Positions 53,378 through 62,976 of a stretch of 64,000 bases of DNA are shown piece after piece. The notes beneath the pieces are model-generated. The model ran no database searches. It was given only the letters and a program-made list of their open reading frames with translations, and was not told the origin of the DNA. How positions within the stretch are numbered: the first letter of the stretch is position 1; each line of letters opens with the position of its first letter. This stretch comes from Glycomyces terrestris (GTDB lineage Bacteria; Actinomycetota; Actinomycetes; Mycobacteriales; Micromonosporaceae). The translations under genes were made by a program, and so were the position numbers. The DNA is taken from NCBI RefSeq assembly GCF_003933745.1, contig NZ_RSEB01000003.1, positions 124,001 through 188,000 on the forward strand, written 5' to 3'.

Positions 53378-55261
53378 CTAGCCGGCCCTCGCGAACGTCG
53401 AACCGGTGGCCTCGGTGCCATCGCCCAGCTGCGCGACGCACAGGAACGTGCCGTCGCCGGGGAGGTGGACGTCCGTGGTCCAGTCGACCGCGTCGCTGGA
53501 GACGAGCTGCGAGAGCGGCCCGCCGTCGGCCTGGCCGTTCACGCACGCGGCCGCCACGGTGGCGTCGGCGCGGGCGGCCTCGACGTCGGCGACCCCCTCG
53601 GGGAGCGGGCCGGTCGCGTACGCCTCCCACGCGTGGGGGGCGTCGCAGTCGGCGGCGGCGAACGCGGCGTCGAAGCAGGCCGGCTCGGTGACGCAGCCGG
53701 CGCCCTCGACGGCGAGCGTGCACTCGGGGGCGTAGTCGTCGACCATGGACTGCGCGGCCAGGTCGGTCGGCTCGTCGCCGCCGCCGAAGAGCCACACGCC
53801 GCCGACGACGAGCAGGGCGAGGATGGCGAGGCCGACCGCGCCCATGCCGATGAGGCGGCCCAGGCCCGAGCCGGTGTCGCCCTCCTTCAGGCGGCGCTCG
53901 CGGCGGGTCAGGCCGGTCTCGTTGCGCGGCACGGGGACCGGCAGGCGCGAGTCGCGGTCGTTGCGGTCGTGGCCGCCGCTGCCGAAGGACTCCCAGCGGG
54001 CCGTCTCGCTCGCGAGGCCGCCCGAGGGCGTCCCGGCCGCGGCCGGGCTCACCGGGGGGCTCACGGGCGGGCTGGGGAGGCGCGCGGGGCCAGCGGGGGC
54101 GGGCGCGGCGGCGCGGCGCGGCGGCGCGGGGTTCGCGGCCTCCGGGTCCGGTCCGCGGCCGCGGCGCTTGGCCGGGGCGAGGCGGAGGGTCTGCGGCGAG
54201 TCCGGCAGGCCGCCCAGCTCGGCGTAGCCGGGCGCGGGGGCCGCGGGCTCGCGGAACTCGGTCGGCGGCGACGCGTAGGCGCCGTAGAGCCCTGGGGAGG
54301 CGGGCGAGGGCGCGTGCGGCGGCTCGTCGGTGACGCGCGGGATGATCCCGGTGGACGCCTCGGGGATGCTCGCGAGGAACTCGCGGAACTCGACCGCGGT
54401 CGGGCGCCCCTCGGGGTTGTTGATGAGCGCCGTGCGCAGCATCTCGAGCAGCAGGGGCGATATGCCGGGGATCGCCGGGATCGGCTGGTCGAACAGGGCC
54501 GCAACCTCGTTGATGTCGAGGACCCCGTCGGCGGGGAAGCGCGGCGGGTTGCCGCTGAGCATCGCGTACAGGGTGGCCGCGAGCGAGTAGACGTCGGCGC
54601 TGGGGCCGACCTCGCGCATCTGGAAGACCTCCAGGGGCGCGTAGGCGGGGGTGGCCATCATCGAGAACCGCTCGCCCGGGCGGGGGGCGGGGATGAGGCT
54701 GGAGAGCCCGAAGTCGGCGAGCACGGCGTGGCCGTGGTGGTCGATGAGGAGGTTCGCGGGCTTGATGTCGCGGTGGACGATCCCGGCCTCGTGGGCCGCG
54801 GCGAGGGCGTCGGCGATGCGGATGCCGATCTCGATCGTGCGGTGCGGCGGGATGGTCGTGTGGCGGTCGAGCAGGTCGGCGACGGACCCGCGGCAGCGCT
54901 CCATGACGACGTAGGGGTTCGCCTGGTGGGTGAGGCCGGCGGAGAGCATCTTGACGACGCACGGGTGGTCGGAGAGGCGCCCGGCGGTCTGGACCTCGTG
55001 GCGGAACCGCTCGCGGGAGGCGTCGTCGGTGAGGGGGCGGGCCTCGATCTTCACGGCGACCTCGGCGCCGTCGTCGAAGCGCGTGGCGCTGTAGACGGTC
55101 GAGTAGGCGCCGCGGTCGATCTCGCTGAAGCCGGTGAGCCGCTCGATGCCGTGGAGGAGGGCTTCGGGGTCGAATTCGGCGCGCGCCCGCGGCGGGGAGA
55201 ACGTCGCGGTCGCGGAGCCCTGAGGGGAGAGCGGACCGGTTGGAGCACCGTAGGACGACAT
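53378..55261 (-). CDS. Membrane Ser/Thr protein kinase with extracytoplasmic Cys-rich domain
   Basis: A 627-residue PknB-type kinase. The kinase domain (about 35-300) has a glycine loop DRGAYSTVYSA, VAVKIEAR (catalytic Lys), the catalytic loop HRDIKPANLL, DFGLSSL, an activation loop ending ATPAYAPLEV, and DVYSLAATLYAMLSG. A Pro/Ala-rich juxtamembrane region (about 310-480) leads to a transmembrane helix (MGAVGLAILALLVVGGVWLFGG). The ~100-residue outer domain has several cysteines (APECTLAVEGAGCVTEPACFDAAFAAADC, AACVNGQ). It has no PASTA repeats, so the signal differs from wall-fragment sensing. ATG 55261 is preferred over GTG 55270. Confidence 0.93.
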   Translation of the reverse strand: MSSYGAPTGPLSPQGSATATFSPPRARAEFDPEALLHGIERLTGFSEIDRGAYSTVYSATRFDDGAEVAVKIEARPLTDDASRERFRHEVQTAGRLSDHPCVVKMLSAGLTHQANPYVVMERCRGSVADLLDRHTTIPPHRTIEIGIRIADALAAAHEAGIVHRDIKPANLLIDHHGHAVLADFGLSSLIPAPRPGERFSMMATPAYAPLEVFQMREVGPSADVYSLAATLYAMLSGNPPRFPADGVLDINEVAALFDQPIPAIPGISPLLLEMLRTALINNPEGRPTAVEFREFLASIPEASTGIIPRVTDEPPHAPSPASPGLYGAYASPPTEFREPAAPAPGYAELGGLPDSPQTLRLAPAKRRGRGPDPEAANPAPPRRAAAPAPAGPARLPSPPVSPPVSPAAAGTPSGGLASETARWESFGSGGHDRNDRDSRLPVPVPRNETGLTRRERRLKEGDTGSGLGRLIGMGAVGLAILALLVVGGVWLFGGGDEPTDLAAQSMVDDYAPECTLAVEGAGCVTEPACFDAAFAAADCDAPHAWEAYATGPLPEGVADVEAARADATVAAACVNGQADGGPLSQLVSSDAVDWTTDVHLPGDGTFLCVAQLGDGTEATGSTFARAG

Positions 55262-55557
55262 GGTGTCCACTGGAAGCAGCCTCCGTTCTCGGCAGGCGGG
55301 CCCGCCGAAATGGGTATTGCATGGTTCAGGTCGTGCGCGGTCGGCGCCGGGGTGCTCGCCGCTGGTGCGATGACCCGGGCCTGGGGGATCCGAGTCATGG
55401 GACCTTTGACGAATAACGTTACGGCAACGCGCCCTCGATTCTGTATACCCCTAGACGAAAAGCCAGCGATAACTGGCCGAACGGATGATATGTCGCTTCC
55501 CGAGGGCGAAGCCCCGGTGGCGCATAGTGAACGCATCCCCCGTGTAGCGCGCGGGAG

Positions 55558-55594
55558 GACGGGCATTCCGGCGGCCTCCGCGGGAGTGCCCGTC
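55558..55594 (-). terminator. Terminator after adenylate cyclase gene
   Basis: A roughly 12-bp stem (55558-55569 with 55583-55594), 20 nt after the stop. The remaining 55262-55557 gap upstream of the kinase gene is relatively AT-rich and holds a -10-like TATACA on the minus strand around 55443. It contains no gene. Confidence 0.5.
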
Positions 55595-55613
55595 CGCCCG
55601 CCGCGTCCCCCGC

Positions 55614-58600
55614 TCACGCCTCCGCCGCCGTGCCGTCCGCGCCCGCGCCGAGCGGGGCGCCGAGGGGGTGCGACTCGTCGAGGTAGTGCGCGGCCCACGC
55701 CGTGGCCTCCGGATCCTCGCCGAAGGACTTCAGCGTGATCCGGGCCCACGTCGCGGCCTCGCCGGGGCGGCCGTCCTCGTCGAGCAGGCGCGCGTAGCGG
55801 GCCACGATGGCCCGGCGCGGCCGGCCCAGGGACGGCTCGTCGTAGTGGGCCGCGAGGGCCTCCAGCAGCCGCAGCGCCTCGGCGCGGTCGCCCTTGGCGG
55901 CGTGCACGTCGGCCAGGAGCGCGGTGTTCGCGGCGCGGCCGGGTTCGAGGACGTCGTCGGTGACGAGCGCGAGCGCCTCCTCGGCCGCGGCCTCCGCGGT
56001 CGCCGGGTCGCCGGCCTCGAGGGCGCAGCGGCCTCTGAGGTTGTGCGCCAGGGAGATCAGCAGCGGGTGCCCGGTCTTCGCGCCGTACTCCTCGGCCCCG
56101 GCGGCGAGGTCGAGCGCGTGGTCGAGCGCGCCGATCGAGCGGGCCGCGAGGGCCCGCACGTACTTCGCGAAGCCGCGGCCCCAGTCGTCGTCGATGCGCT
56201 CGAAGTCGCGGAAGGACTTGCGCGCCAAGGCGTCGGCGCCTTCGGGGCGGCCGAGGCCGATCTGGGCGGCGGCGCCGATGGCGCGCAGGAGTCCCACGGC
56301 GAACACGTCGCCCGAGCGCTCGCCGATGGGCATGAACACGTCCGAGAGGCGCTTGGCCTCGGTGAAGCGGCCGGCCATGAGGAGCGCGAACGCGGACACG
56401 CCGCGGACCCAGGCGCGGCCGACCAGGTCCATCTGGCGCGCGAAGGCCTTCGCGGCCTCGCGCAGGACCTCGTCGGCGCCCTCGAAGTCGCCGCGGGCCA
56501 CCAGGACCCAGGCGCGGTGCTGGAGGGCCCAGGCGAGGCGCTTGTCGTCGCCGACGCCGACCGCGACGTCGTAGGCGTCGAGGAAGCGGGCCTCGGCCTC
56601 GGACAGGTGCCCGGCGAGGAAGTCGAGGAGGCCGATGCGGCACTGGGCGTCGCAGCGGGGCCCGGCCAGGCCCTCGCGGCGCGACAGCGCCAGCGCGGCC
56701 GTCCAGGCCCCGCGGGCCTCGGCGAGCTCGCCCTTGTAGCGGTGCAGGCGCCCGCGGAGCAGGAGCAGCTGCGCGACGAGCTCGGAGGCGTCCTCCGGGA
56801 AGTCGTCGCCGAACAGGCGCGGGGACGGGTGGTCGTCGTCGCCGTGCGCGTGGTCCTCGTCGGGGATGAGGCCGATGTCGATCGCGAGGCCCTCGATCTC
56901 GGCCTCGGCCTCGACGGTGCGGCCGAGGCGGGTGAGGGCCCGGCCGCGCAGGAGGCGGTCGTCGTTGGAGAGCGTCGCGATGCGCTCGACGCCGTTGAGG
57001 AGGGCGACGGCGCGCTCGGGCTCGGAGGCGTCCATGGCGCGGTCGGCCTGCTTGCGGACGGCGTCGACCGCGAGCGGGAGGACGTTCCAGACCTCGTCGA
57101 TCGCCTCGATCTCGACCTCGCGGGCGAGGGTGACGGCCTGCTCGGCGTGGAAGACGACGAGGTCGTCGGCGCTCTGGCCCTCCAGCTCGGTGTCGGCGGC
57201 CCAGCGGGCGATCTCGGCGTGCGCGTGCGCGGCGTCCGCCTTCCCGATGGGCGCGTACGCGGCCTGGCGCAGCAGCGGGGTCACGAAGCGGTAGCCGCCG
57301 TAGGAGCGGCGGCGCAGCATGCGGCGGTCGAGGAGCTCCTGGAGCGCGGGGTCGAACTCGCCGGGGACCTCCTTCTCGAGCAGCTGCGTGGCCTCGGGCG
57401 GGACGGCGTCGCCGAAGATCGAGGCGGCGCGCAGGAGCGCGCGGGCCGCGGGGCTGAGGGCGTCGATGCGGGCGCCGAGGACCTGCGCGAGGTCCCGCGA
57501 GAGGACCTTGCCGGTGAGCGAGCCCGCGGCGAGGCGCCACTGGTCGCCGGTGCCGGACAGCAGGCCCTGCTCGGTGAGGAGGGTGACGAGCTCGGCGAGG
57601 TAGTACGGGTTGCCCTGGGCGAAGCCGAGGAGGCGGTCCTCGTCGGGCTTCGGGAGGCGGCCGCCGCCGAGGAACTCGCGGAGCAGGCGGGCGGCGTCGG
57701 CGCCGGCGAGCGGCGGCAGCGGGTGGACCTCGGCCTCGGAGATGCGGGTGAGCACGCCGGAGGAGCGGGTGAGCTCCGGGCGGCCGTACAGCAGGACGAG
57801 GACGGGCCCGTGGATCTTGGCGAGGGCCACGCCGAGCGCGTCGATGCCGTCGAGCGAGGCGGTGTGCAGGTCGTCGATGATGAGCACGAGCGGGCCGTGC
57901 GTCGCCATGTGCGTGAGGAGCTCTGCGACGGCCTCGGGGATCGTGTACGCGTCGGACTGCTGCCCGGTGAACCCGCCGACCCGGTCGGCCGCGCCGGGGC
58001 GGCCGTGGCCGAGGAGGCCGAGGAGCACCGTGATGTTCAGGCGGCACTCGCCGTGGTCGGGGTGGCCGTCGGCGATGCGGCGGATCTTCGCCTCGGCGGT
58101 GGCGCGGTCGTCGTCGAAGCGCAGGCCGGCGGCCTTGCGCACGAGGTCGGCGAGGGGCCCGAAGCGGCGGCCCTCGCCGTAGGGGGCGACGCGCACGGTG
58201 AGCACGCGGGCGCCGCGCTCGGTGGCGAGGGTGCGCACCTCGCGGCCGAAGCGGGTCTTGCCCATGCCGGCCTCGGCGGTGTGGATGAGCACCAGCGGCT
58301 CGCCGCGGTCGATGACGGCTTCGAGGCGGCCGGTGACGCGCCCGATCTCGGCGTCGCGGCCGATGAACGGCGCGGTGTCGCCGAGGCTGGCGCGCGTGCC
58401 GGGCTCGTCCTCCAGGCCCAGGAGCTGGAACACCTCGACGGGCTCGCGCTTGCCCTTGAGGCGCACGGGGGTGAGCCGGCGCCAGGCGGCGGCGTGCTTG
58501 GTGGCGCGCATGGTCTCCTCGCCGGCCCAGATGGTGCCGACGGAGGCGATCGCGCAGATGCGCGCGGCGGTGTTCACGGTGTCGCCGATGACGGTGTACT

Positions 58601-59054
58601 CGAGGTTCGCCTGCATGCCGGCGACCACGAGGCCGGAGCGCAGGCCGATGCGCAGGCCGATCGGCAGGCCCCCGCCGGACTCGGCCTTGAGGAGGCGGCG
58701 GACGCGCTTCTGCATGGCCTGGGCGGCGCGGACCGCGCGCTCGGCGTCGTCCTCGTGCGAGAGGGGGGCGCCGAACACGGCCATGATGCCGTCCCCGGTG
58801 AGCTTGTCGACGTGCCCGCCGAACTCGTTGACGGCGGAGACGCACTCGGCGAGCAGCCGGTCGGTCACGGACGAGACCCGTTCCGGGTCCAGGCTCTCCG
58901 ACCAGGTCGTGAAGTCCGAGAGGTCCCCGAAGAGCACCGTGACGTAGCGCCGCTCGGTCTGCGGCGCGGTCGCCTCGGGCGACAGGGGCGCGCCGCAGTT
59001 GTGGCAGTAGCGCGCGCCCGGGACGGTGGGCACGGAACAGAACGGGCAGGTCAC
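55614..59054 (-). CDS. Class III adenylate cyclase with AAA ATPase and TPR domains
   Basis: A 1146-residue signalling protein. A four-cysteine zinc ribbon (CPFCSVPTVPGARYCHNCG, 3-21) is followed by a class III cyclase domain (about 35-205). It has both metal aspartates (FGDLSDFT and LTGDGIM), the substrate lysine (VDKLTGDG), and the purine Asp and ring residues (EYTVIGDTVNTAARI), so cAMP synthesis is expected. Then comes an AAA/NB-ARC-like ATPase (TAEAGMGKTRFGR, VLIIDDLHTA, about 240-480), a winged-helix region and some 500 residues of TPR-type helical repeats. The layout matches large actinobacterial cyclase-ATPase regulators. No DNA-binding domain is seen. GTG 59054 is the start. Confidence 0.9.
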   Translation of the reverse strand: MTCPFCSVPTVPGARYCHNCGAPLSPEATAPQTERRYVTVLFGDLSDFTTWSESLDPERVSSVTDRLLAECVSAVNEFGGHVDKLTGDGIMAVFGAPLSHEDDAERAVRAAQAMQKRVRRLLKAESGGGLPIGLRIGLRSGLVVAGMQANLEYTVIGDTVNTAARICAIASVGTIWAGEETMRATKHAAAWRRLTPVRLKGKREPVEVFQLLGLEDEPGTRASLGDTAPFIGRDAEIGRVTGRLEAVIDRGEPLVLIHTAEAGMGKTRFGREVRTLATERGARVLTVRVAPYGEGRRFGPLADLVRKAAGLRFDDDRATAEAKIRRIADGHPDHGECRLNITVLLGLLGHGRPGAADRVGGFTGQQSDAYTIPEAVAELLTHMATHGPLVLIIDDLHTASLDGIDALGVALAKIHGPVLVLLYGRPELTRSSGVLTRISEAEVHPLPPLAGADAARLLREFLGGGRLPKPDEDRLLGFAQGNPYYLAELVTLLTEQGLLSGTGDQWRLAAGSLTGKVLSRDLAQVLGARIDALSPAARALLRAASIFGDAVPPEATQLLEKEVPGEFDPALQELLDRRMLRRRSYGGYRFVTPLLRQAAYAPIGKADAAHAHAEIARWAADTELEGQSADDLVVFHAEQAVTLAREVEIEAIDEVWNVLPLAVDAVRKQADRAMDASEPERAVALLNGVERIATLSNDDRLLRGRALTRLGRTVEAEAEIEGLAIDIGLIPDEDHAHGDDDHPSPRLFGDDFPEDASELVAQLLLLRGRLHRYKGELAEARGAWTAALALSRREGLAGPRCDAQCRIGLLDFLAGHLSEAEARFLDAYDVAVGVGDDKRLAWALQHRAWVLVARGDFEGADEVLREAAKAFARQMDLVGRAWVRGVSAFALLMAGRFTEAKRLSDVFMPIGERSGDVFAVGLLRAIGAAAQIGLGRPEGADALARKSFRDFERIDDDWGRGFAKYVRALAARSIGALDHALDLAAGAEEYGAKTGHPLLISLAHNLRGRCALEAGDPATAEAAAEEALALVTDDVLEPGRAANTALLADVHAAKGDRAEALRLLEALAAHYDEPSLGRPRRAIVARYARLLDEDGRPGEAATWARITLKSFGEDPEATAWAAHYLDESHPLGAPLGAGADGTAAEA

Positions 59055-59279
59055 AGCAGCACCAACGCCGAATCGGGGTTGTGTTGTTCCCCACTCCTTG
59101 TGGGAACGGGGCCAATCTTGCGCTTCACGCTGGCAAGGATACGTGGCCTAGCTGACAGCTGCCTGTGTGCAAGTCCCGTTTCCGCCCCCGGGACCGCCCG
59201 GAGCGCCGCAAACCCCCCGTGCAGGGGACGGCGGCCTCCTCCGATATCGCCGACCGGGGCCCGAACGGGTGAACGCGCC

Positions 59280-59312
59280 GGGGCCCGGGCGCGGCGTGCG
59301 CGCCCGGGCCCC
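59280..59312 (-). terminator. Terminator after guaB3
   Basis: A 13-bp GC-only stem with a 7-nt loop (59280-59292, 59300-59312), 15 nt after the stop. The remaining gap up to 59054 shows no gene. Confidence 0.65.
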
Positions 59313-59326
59313 GGGTCGGGTCGGTG

Positions 59327-60448
59327 CTAGGCGGTGACCAGGCTGGCCTTCTGGAACTCCTTGACGGAGGTGTAGCCGGTCTTGGCCATGGCGCGGCGCA
59401 GGCCCCCGAAGAGGTTCTGGGAGCCGTCCGAGGAGTTCGACGGGCCGTAGAGGATGGCCTCGAGGTCGGGGACCTCGATGTCGCCGGAGTCGCCCGGGCG
59501 GAAGCGGCCGCGGGGCAGCTTCGGGTGGGACGCGGCGGAGTGCCACCAGGCGCCGGCGGCCGGGGACTCGGCCGCGTCGGCGAGGATCGAGCCGAGCATG
59601 ACCGCGTCGGCGCCGCAGGCGACGGCCTTCGCGATCGCTCCCGAGTTGGTGATCTCGCCGTCGGCGATGAGGTGCACGTAGCGCCCGCCGGTCTCGTCGA
59701 GGTAGTCGCGGCGGGCCGCGGCGGCCTCGACGATCGCGGAGGCCATCGGCACGTCGATGCCGAGCACGGTGTCGGTGGTCGACCAGTCGTCGGAGCCGAC
59801 CCCGACGATGACGCCCGCCGCGCCGGTGCGCATCAGGTGCATGGCGGTCTTGTAGTTCGTGGCCCCGCCGACGACGACCGGGATGTCGAGGTCCGCGATG
59901 AACTGCTTCAGGTTCAGCACGTCGCCGCCGGAGGAGACGTGCTCCGCCGAGACGATGGTGCCCTGGATGACCAGCAGGTCCACGCCGGCCTCGACCGCGA
60001 GCGGCGCGAGCTCGGCCGTGTGCTGCGGGCTGAAGCGGATCGCCGTGGTGATCCCGCCGGCGCGGACCTCCGCGATCCGCTCGGCGATGAGCTCGGGCTT
60101 CACCGGTTCGGCGTAGATCTCCTGGAGGCGCTCGATCGCGTTCTCCGCGGGCGTGTCCGCGAGCTCCTTGAGCAGCGACGTCGGGTCGACGTAGCGGCAC
60201 CACAGGCCCTCGCCGTTCAGGACGCCGAGGCCGCCGAGGCGGCCCATCTCGATCACGGACGCCGGGCTCATCGTCGCGTCGGACGGGTGCGCCACGGCCG
60301 GGATCTCGAACCGGTAGGCGTCGAGCTGCCATTCGGTGGAGACATCGTCGATGTCCCTGGTGCGCCGGGTCGGCACGAGCGCCACTTCGGACAGCCGCCA
60401 GCCGCGCGCCACGATCTTGCCGGGGCCGATCTCGACCAATTCCCGCAC
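59327..60448 (-). CDS. guaB3: GuaB3 family IMP dehydrogenase-related protein
   Basis: A 373-residue TIM-barrel protein of the actinobacterial GuaB3 family: IGPGKIVARGWRLSEVALVPTRRTRD at the N-terminus, MSPASVIEMGRLGGLGVLNGEGL, VVVGGATNYKTAMHLMRTGAAGVIVGVG and a C-terminal GLRRAMAKTGYTSVKEFQKASLV. It lacks CBS domains and the catalytic Cys loop of true IMPDH, and its reaction in actinobacteria is uncertain. The GTG start has a strong AGGAGGAGA and lies 24 bp after guaB, so the two form an operon. Confidence 0.93.
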   Translation of the reverse strand: MRELVEIGPGKIVARGWRLSEVALVPTRRTRDIDDVSTEWQLDAYRFEIPAVAHPSDATMSPASVIEMGRLGGLGVLNGEGLWCRYVDPTSLLKELADTPAENAIERLQEIYAEPVKPELIAERIAEVRAGGITTAIRFSPQHTAELAPLAVEAGVDLLVIQGTIVSAEHVSSGGDVLNLKQFIADLDIPVVVGGATNYKTAMHLMRTGAAGVIVGVGSDDWSTTDTVLGIDVPMASAIVEAAAARRDYLDETGGRYVHLIADGEITNSGAIAKAVACGADAVMLGSILADAAESPAAGAWWHSAASHPKLPRGRFRPGDSGDIEVPDLEAILYGPSNSSDGSQNLFGGLRRAMAKTGYTSVKEFQKASLVTA

Positions 60449-60472
60449 AGTCTCTCCTCCTACCGGGCCCGA

Positions 60473-62104
<1,632 letters not shown>

Positions 62105-62181
62105 TCACGGCCCGGACCAGGTCGTCCGATGACCGGACGGAACGAGCGCGGAGCGCGGGGCCGGACCGGCGGGGACCGGAG

Positions 62182-62210
62182 CGGCCCGGAGGCGGGGCGC
62201 CTCCGGGCCG
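62182..62210 (-). terminator. Terminator after small acidic gene
   Basis: A 12-bp stem with a 5-nt loop (62182-62193, 62199-62210), 34 nt after the stop. Confidence 0.6.
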
Positions 62211-62244
62211 TCATGAGTGCGTCAGGGTGCGTTCCGCAGCGGGG

Positions 62245-62445
62245 CTACTCGAAGAGCTCGCCCGCCTCCTCGGAGATGCTGTCGACCACGTCGCTGTCCG
62301 AGACCGCGTCCCAGGCGTCGCCCGCGACGTCGCTCACGTCCTCCCACACCTCGGTGGCGTCGATGTCGGTGACGATGTCGGCCGCGCCGTCCACCACGTC
62401 GTCGAAGATCTCCTCCACGTTCTCGCCGAAGCTGTCGTCGCTCAT
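62245..62445 (-). CDS. Small very acidic protein
   Basis: A 66-residue soluble protein with no Lys, Arg or His in the sequence I read, and very many Asp and Glu. It is built of a loosely repeated pattern: D-x-x-D-x-x-x-D-I-x-x-D, VSDVAGDAWDAVSDSDVVDSI. It resembles an amphipathic acidic helix and may bind cations or basic proteins. No known family was recognised. ATG 62445 is preceded by GCGAGGAGACGGC, a good ribosome site, which makes it a real gene in spite of its size. Confidence 0.65.
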   Translation of the reverse strand: MSDDSFGENVEEIFDDVVDGAADIVTDIDATEVWEDVSDVAGDAWDAVSDSDVVDSISEEAGELFE

Positions 62446-62594
62446 CTGCCGTCTCCTCGCATCCGTCGGGGTTGTCTGCGGCCCATGCTAACCAGCGGCG
62501 CACGCCGTGTCAGCACCCGATTGCGACCCTGGCACGCATCCGGGAGTCATGCGCCGCGCACCCGCGCTCACCTGGCGCCGTCGGCTCGGGGCGT

Positions 62595-62600
62595 TAGGCT
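62595..62600 (+). promoter_or_regulatory. -10 box for DUF5319 gene (leaderless)
   Basis: TAGGCT, 6 nt before the GTG at 62607. Confidence 0.5.
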
Positions 62601-62606
62601 GGAACC

Positions 62607-62975
62607 GTGTATGAGGAGCCTCGCGACCCGTTCGCCGACGATCCCGACCACGCGGAGGCGCTCGCGCCGTTCGAACCCGAGCTGGACGACGACGACCGCG
62701 CCGACCTCCTCGAAGACCTCCACGAACTGGAGATGTTCGAGAAGGTGCTGCAACCGCAGGGCTTCCGGGGGGTCGTCGTCGACTGCGCCGACTGCGACGA
62801 ACCGCACTACTTCACCTGGGGCCTGCTCATGGCCAACCTCCGCGGCCTCCTGGAGGCCAACTGCGCGCAGGTCCACGAGCCGGCCTTCGACCCCGACCCG
62901 GCGCACTACGTGACCTGGGACTACGCCCGCGGGTTCTCGGACTGCTGGCTGAAGACGCACGGCCAGGCCGACTGA
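62607..62975 (+). CDS. DUF5319 family protein
   Basis: A 122-residue soluble acidic protein conserved across actinobacteria near guaB. It has an N-terminal acidic region (PFADDPDHAEALAPFEPELDDDDRADLLEDLHELEMF), GFRGVVVDCADCDEPHYFTWGLLMANLRGLL with a CADC pair that could bind metal, and a C-terminal HYVTWDYARGFSDCW. Its function is unknown. Its GTG lies 6 nt after a -10 box. The next gene starts two bases after its stop, so the two are co-transcribed. Confidence 0.88.
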   Translation: MYEEPRDPFADDPDHAEALAPFEPELDDDDRADLLEDLHELEMFEKVLQPQGFRGVVVDCADCDEPHYFTWGLLMANLRGLLEANCAQVHEPAFDPDPAHYVTWDYARGFSDCWLKTHGQAD

Positions 62976-62976
62976 G

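Noticed and set aside
55051-59115. A 1354-codon minus-strand frame across the cyclase and kinase genes.
   Set aside because: It is an Arg/Pro/Ala-rich shadow. The real cyclase and kinase have intact domains in other frames.
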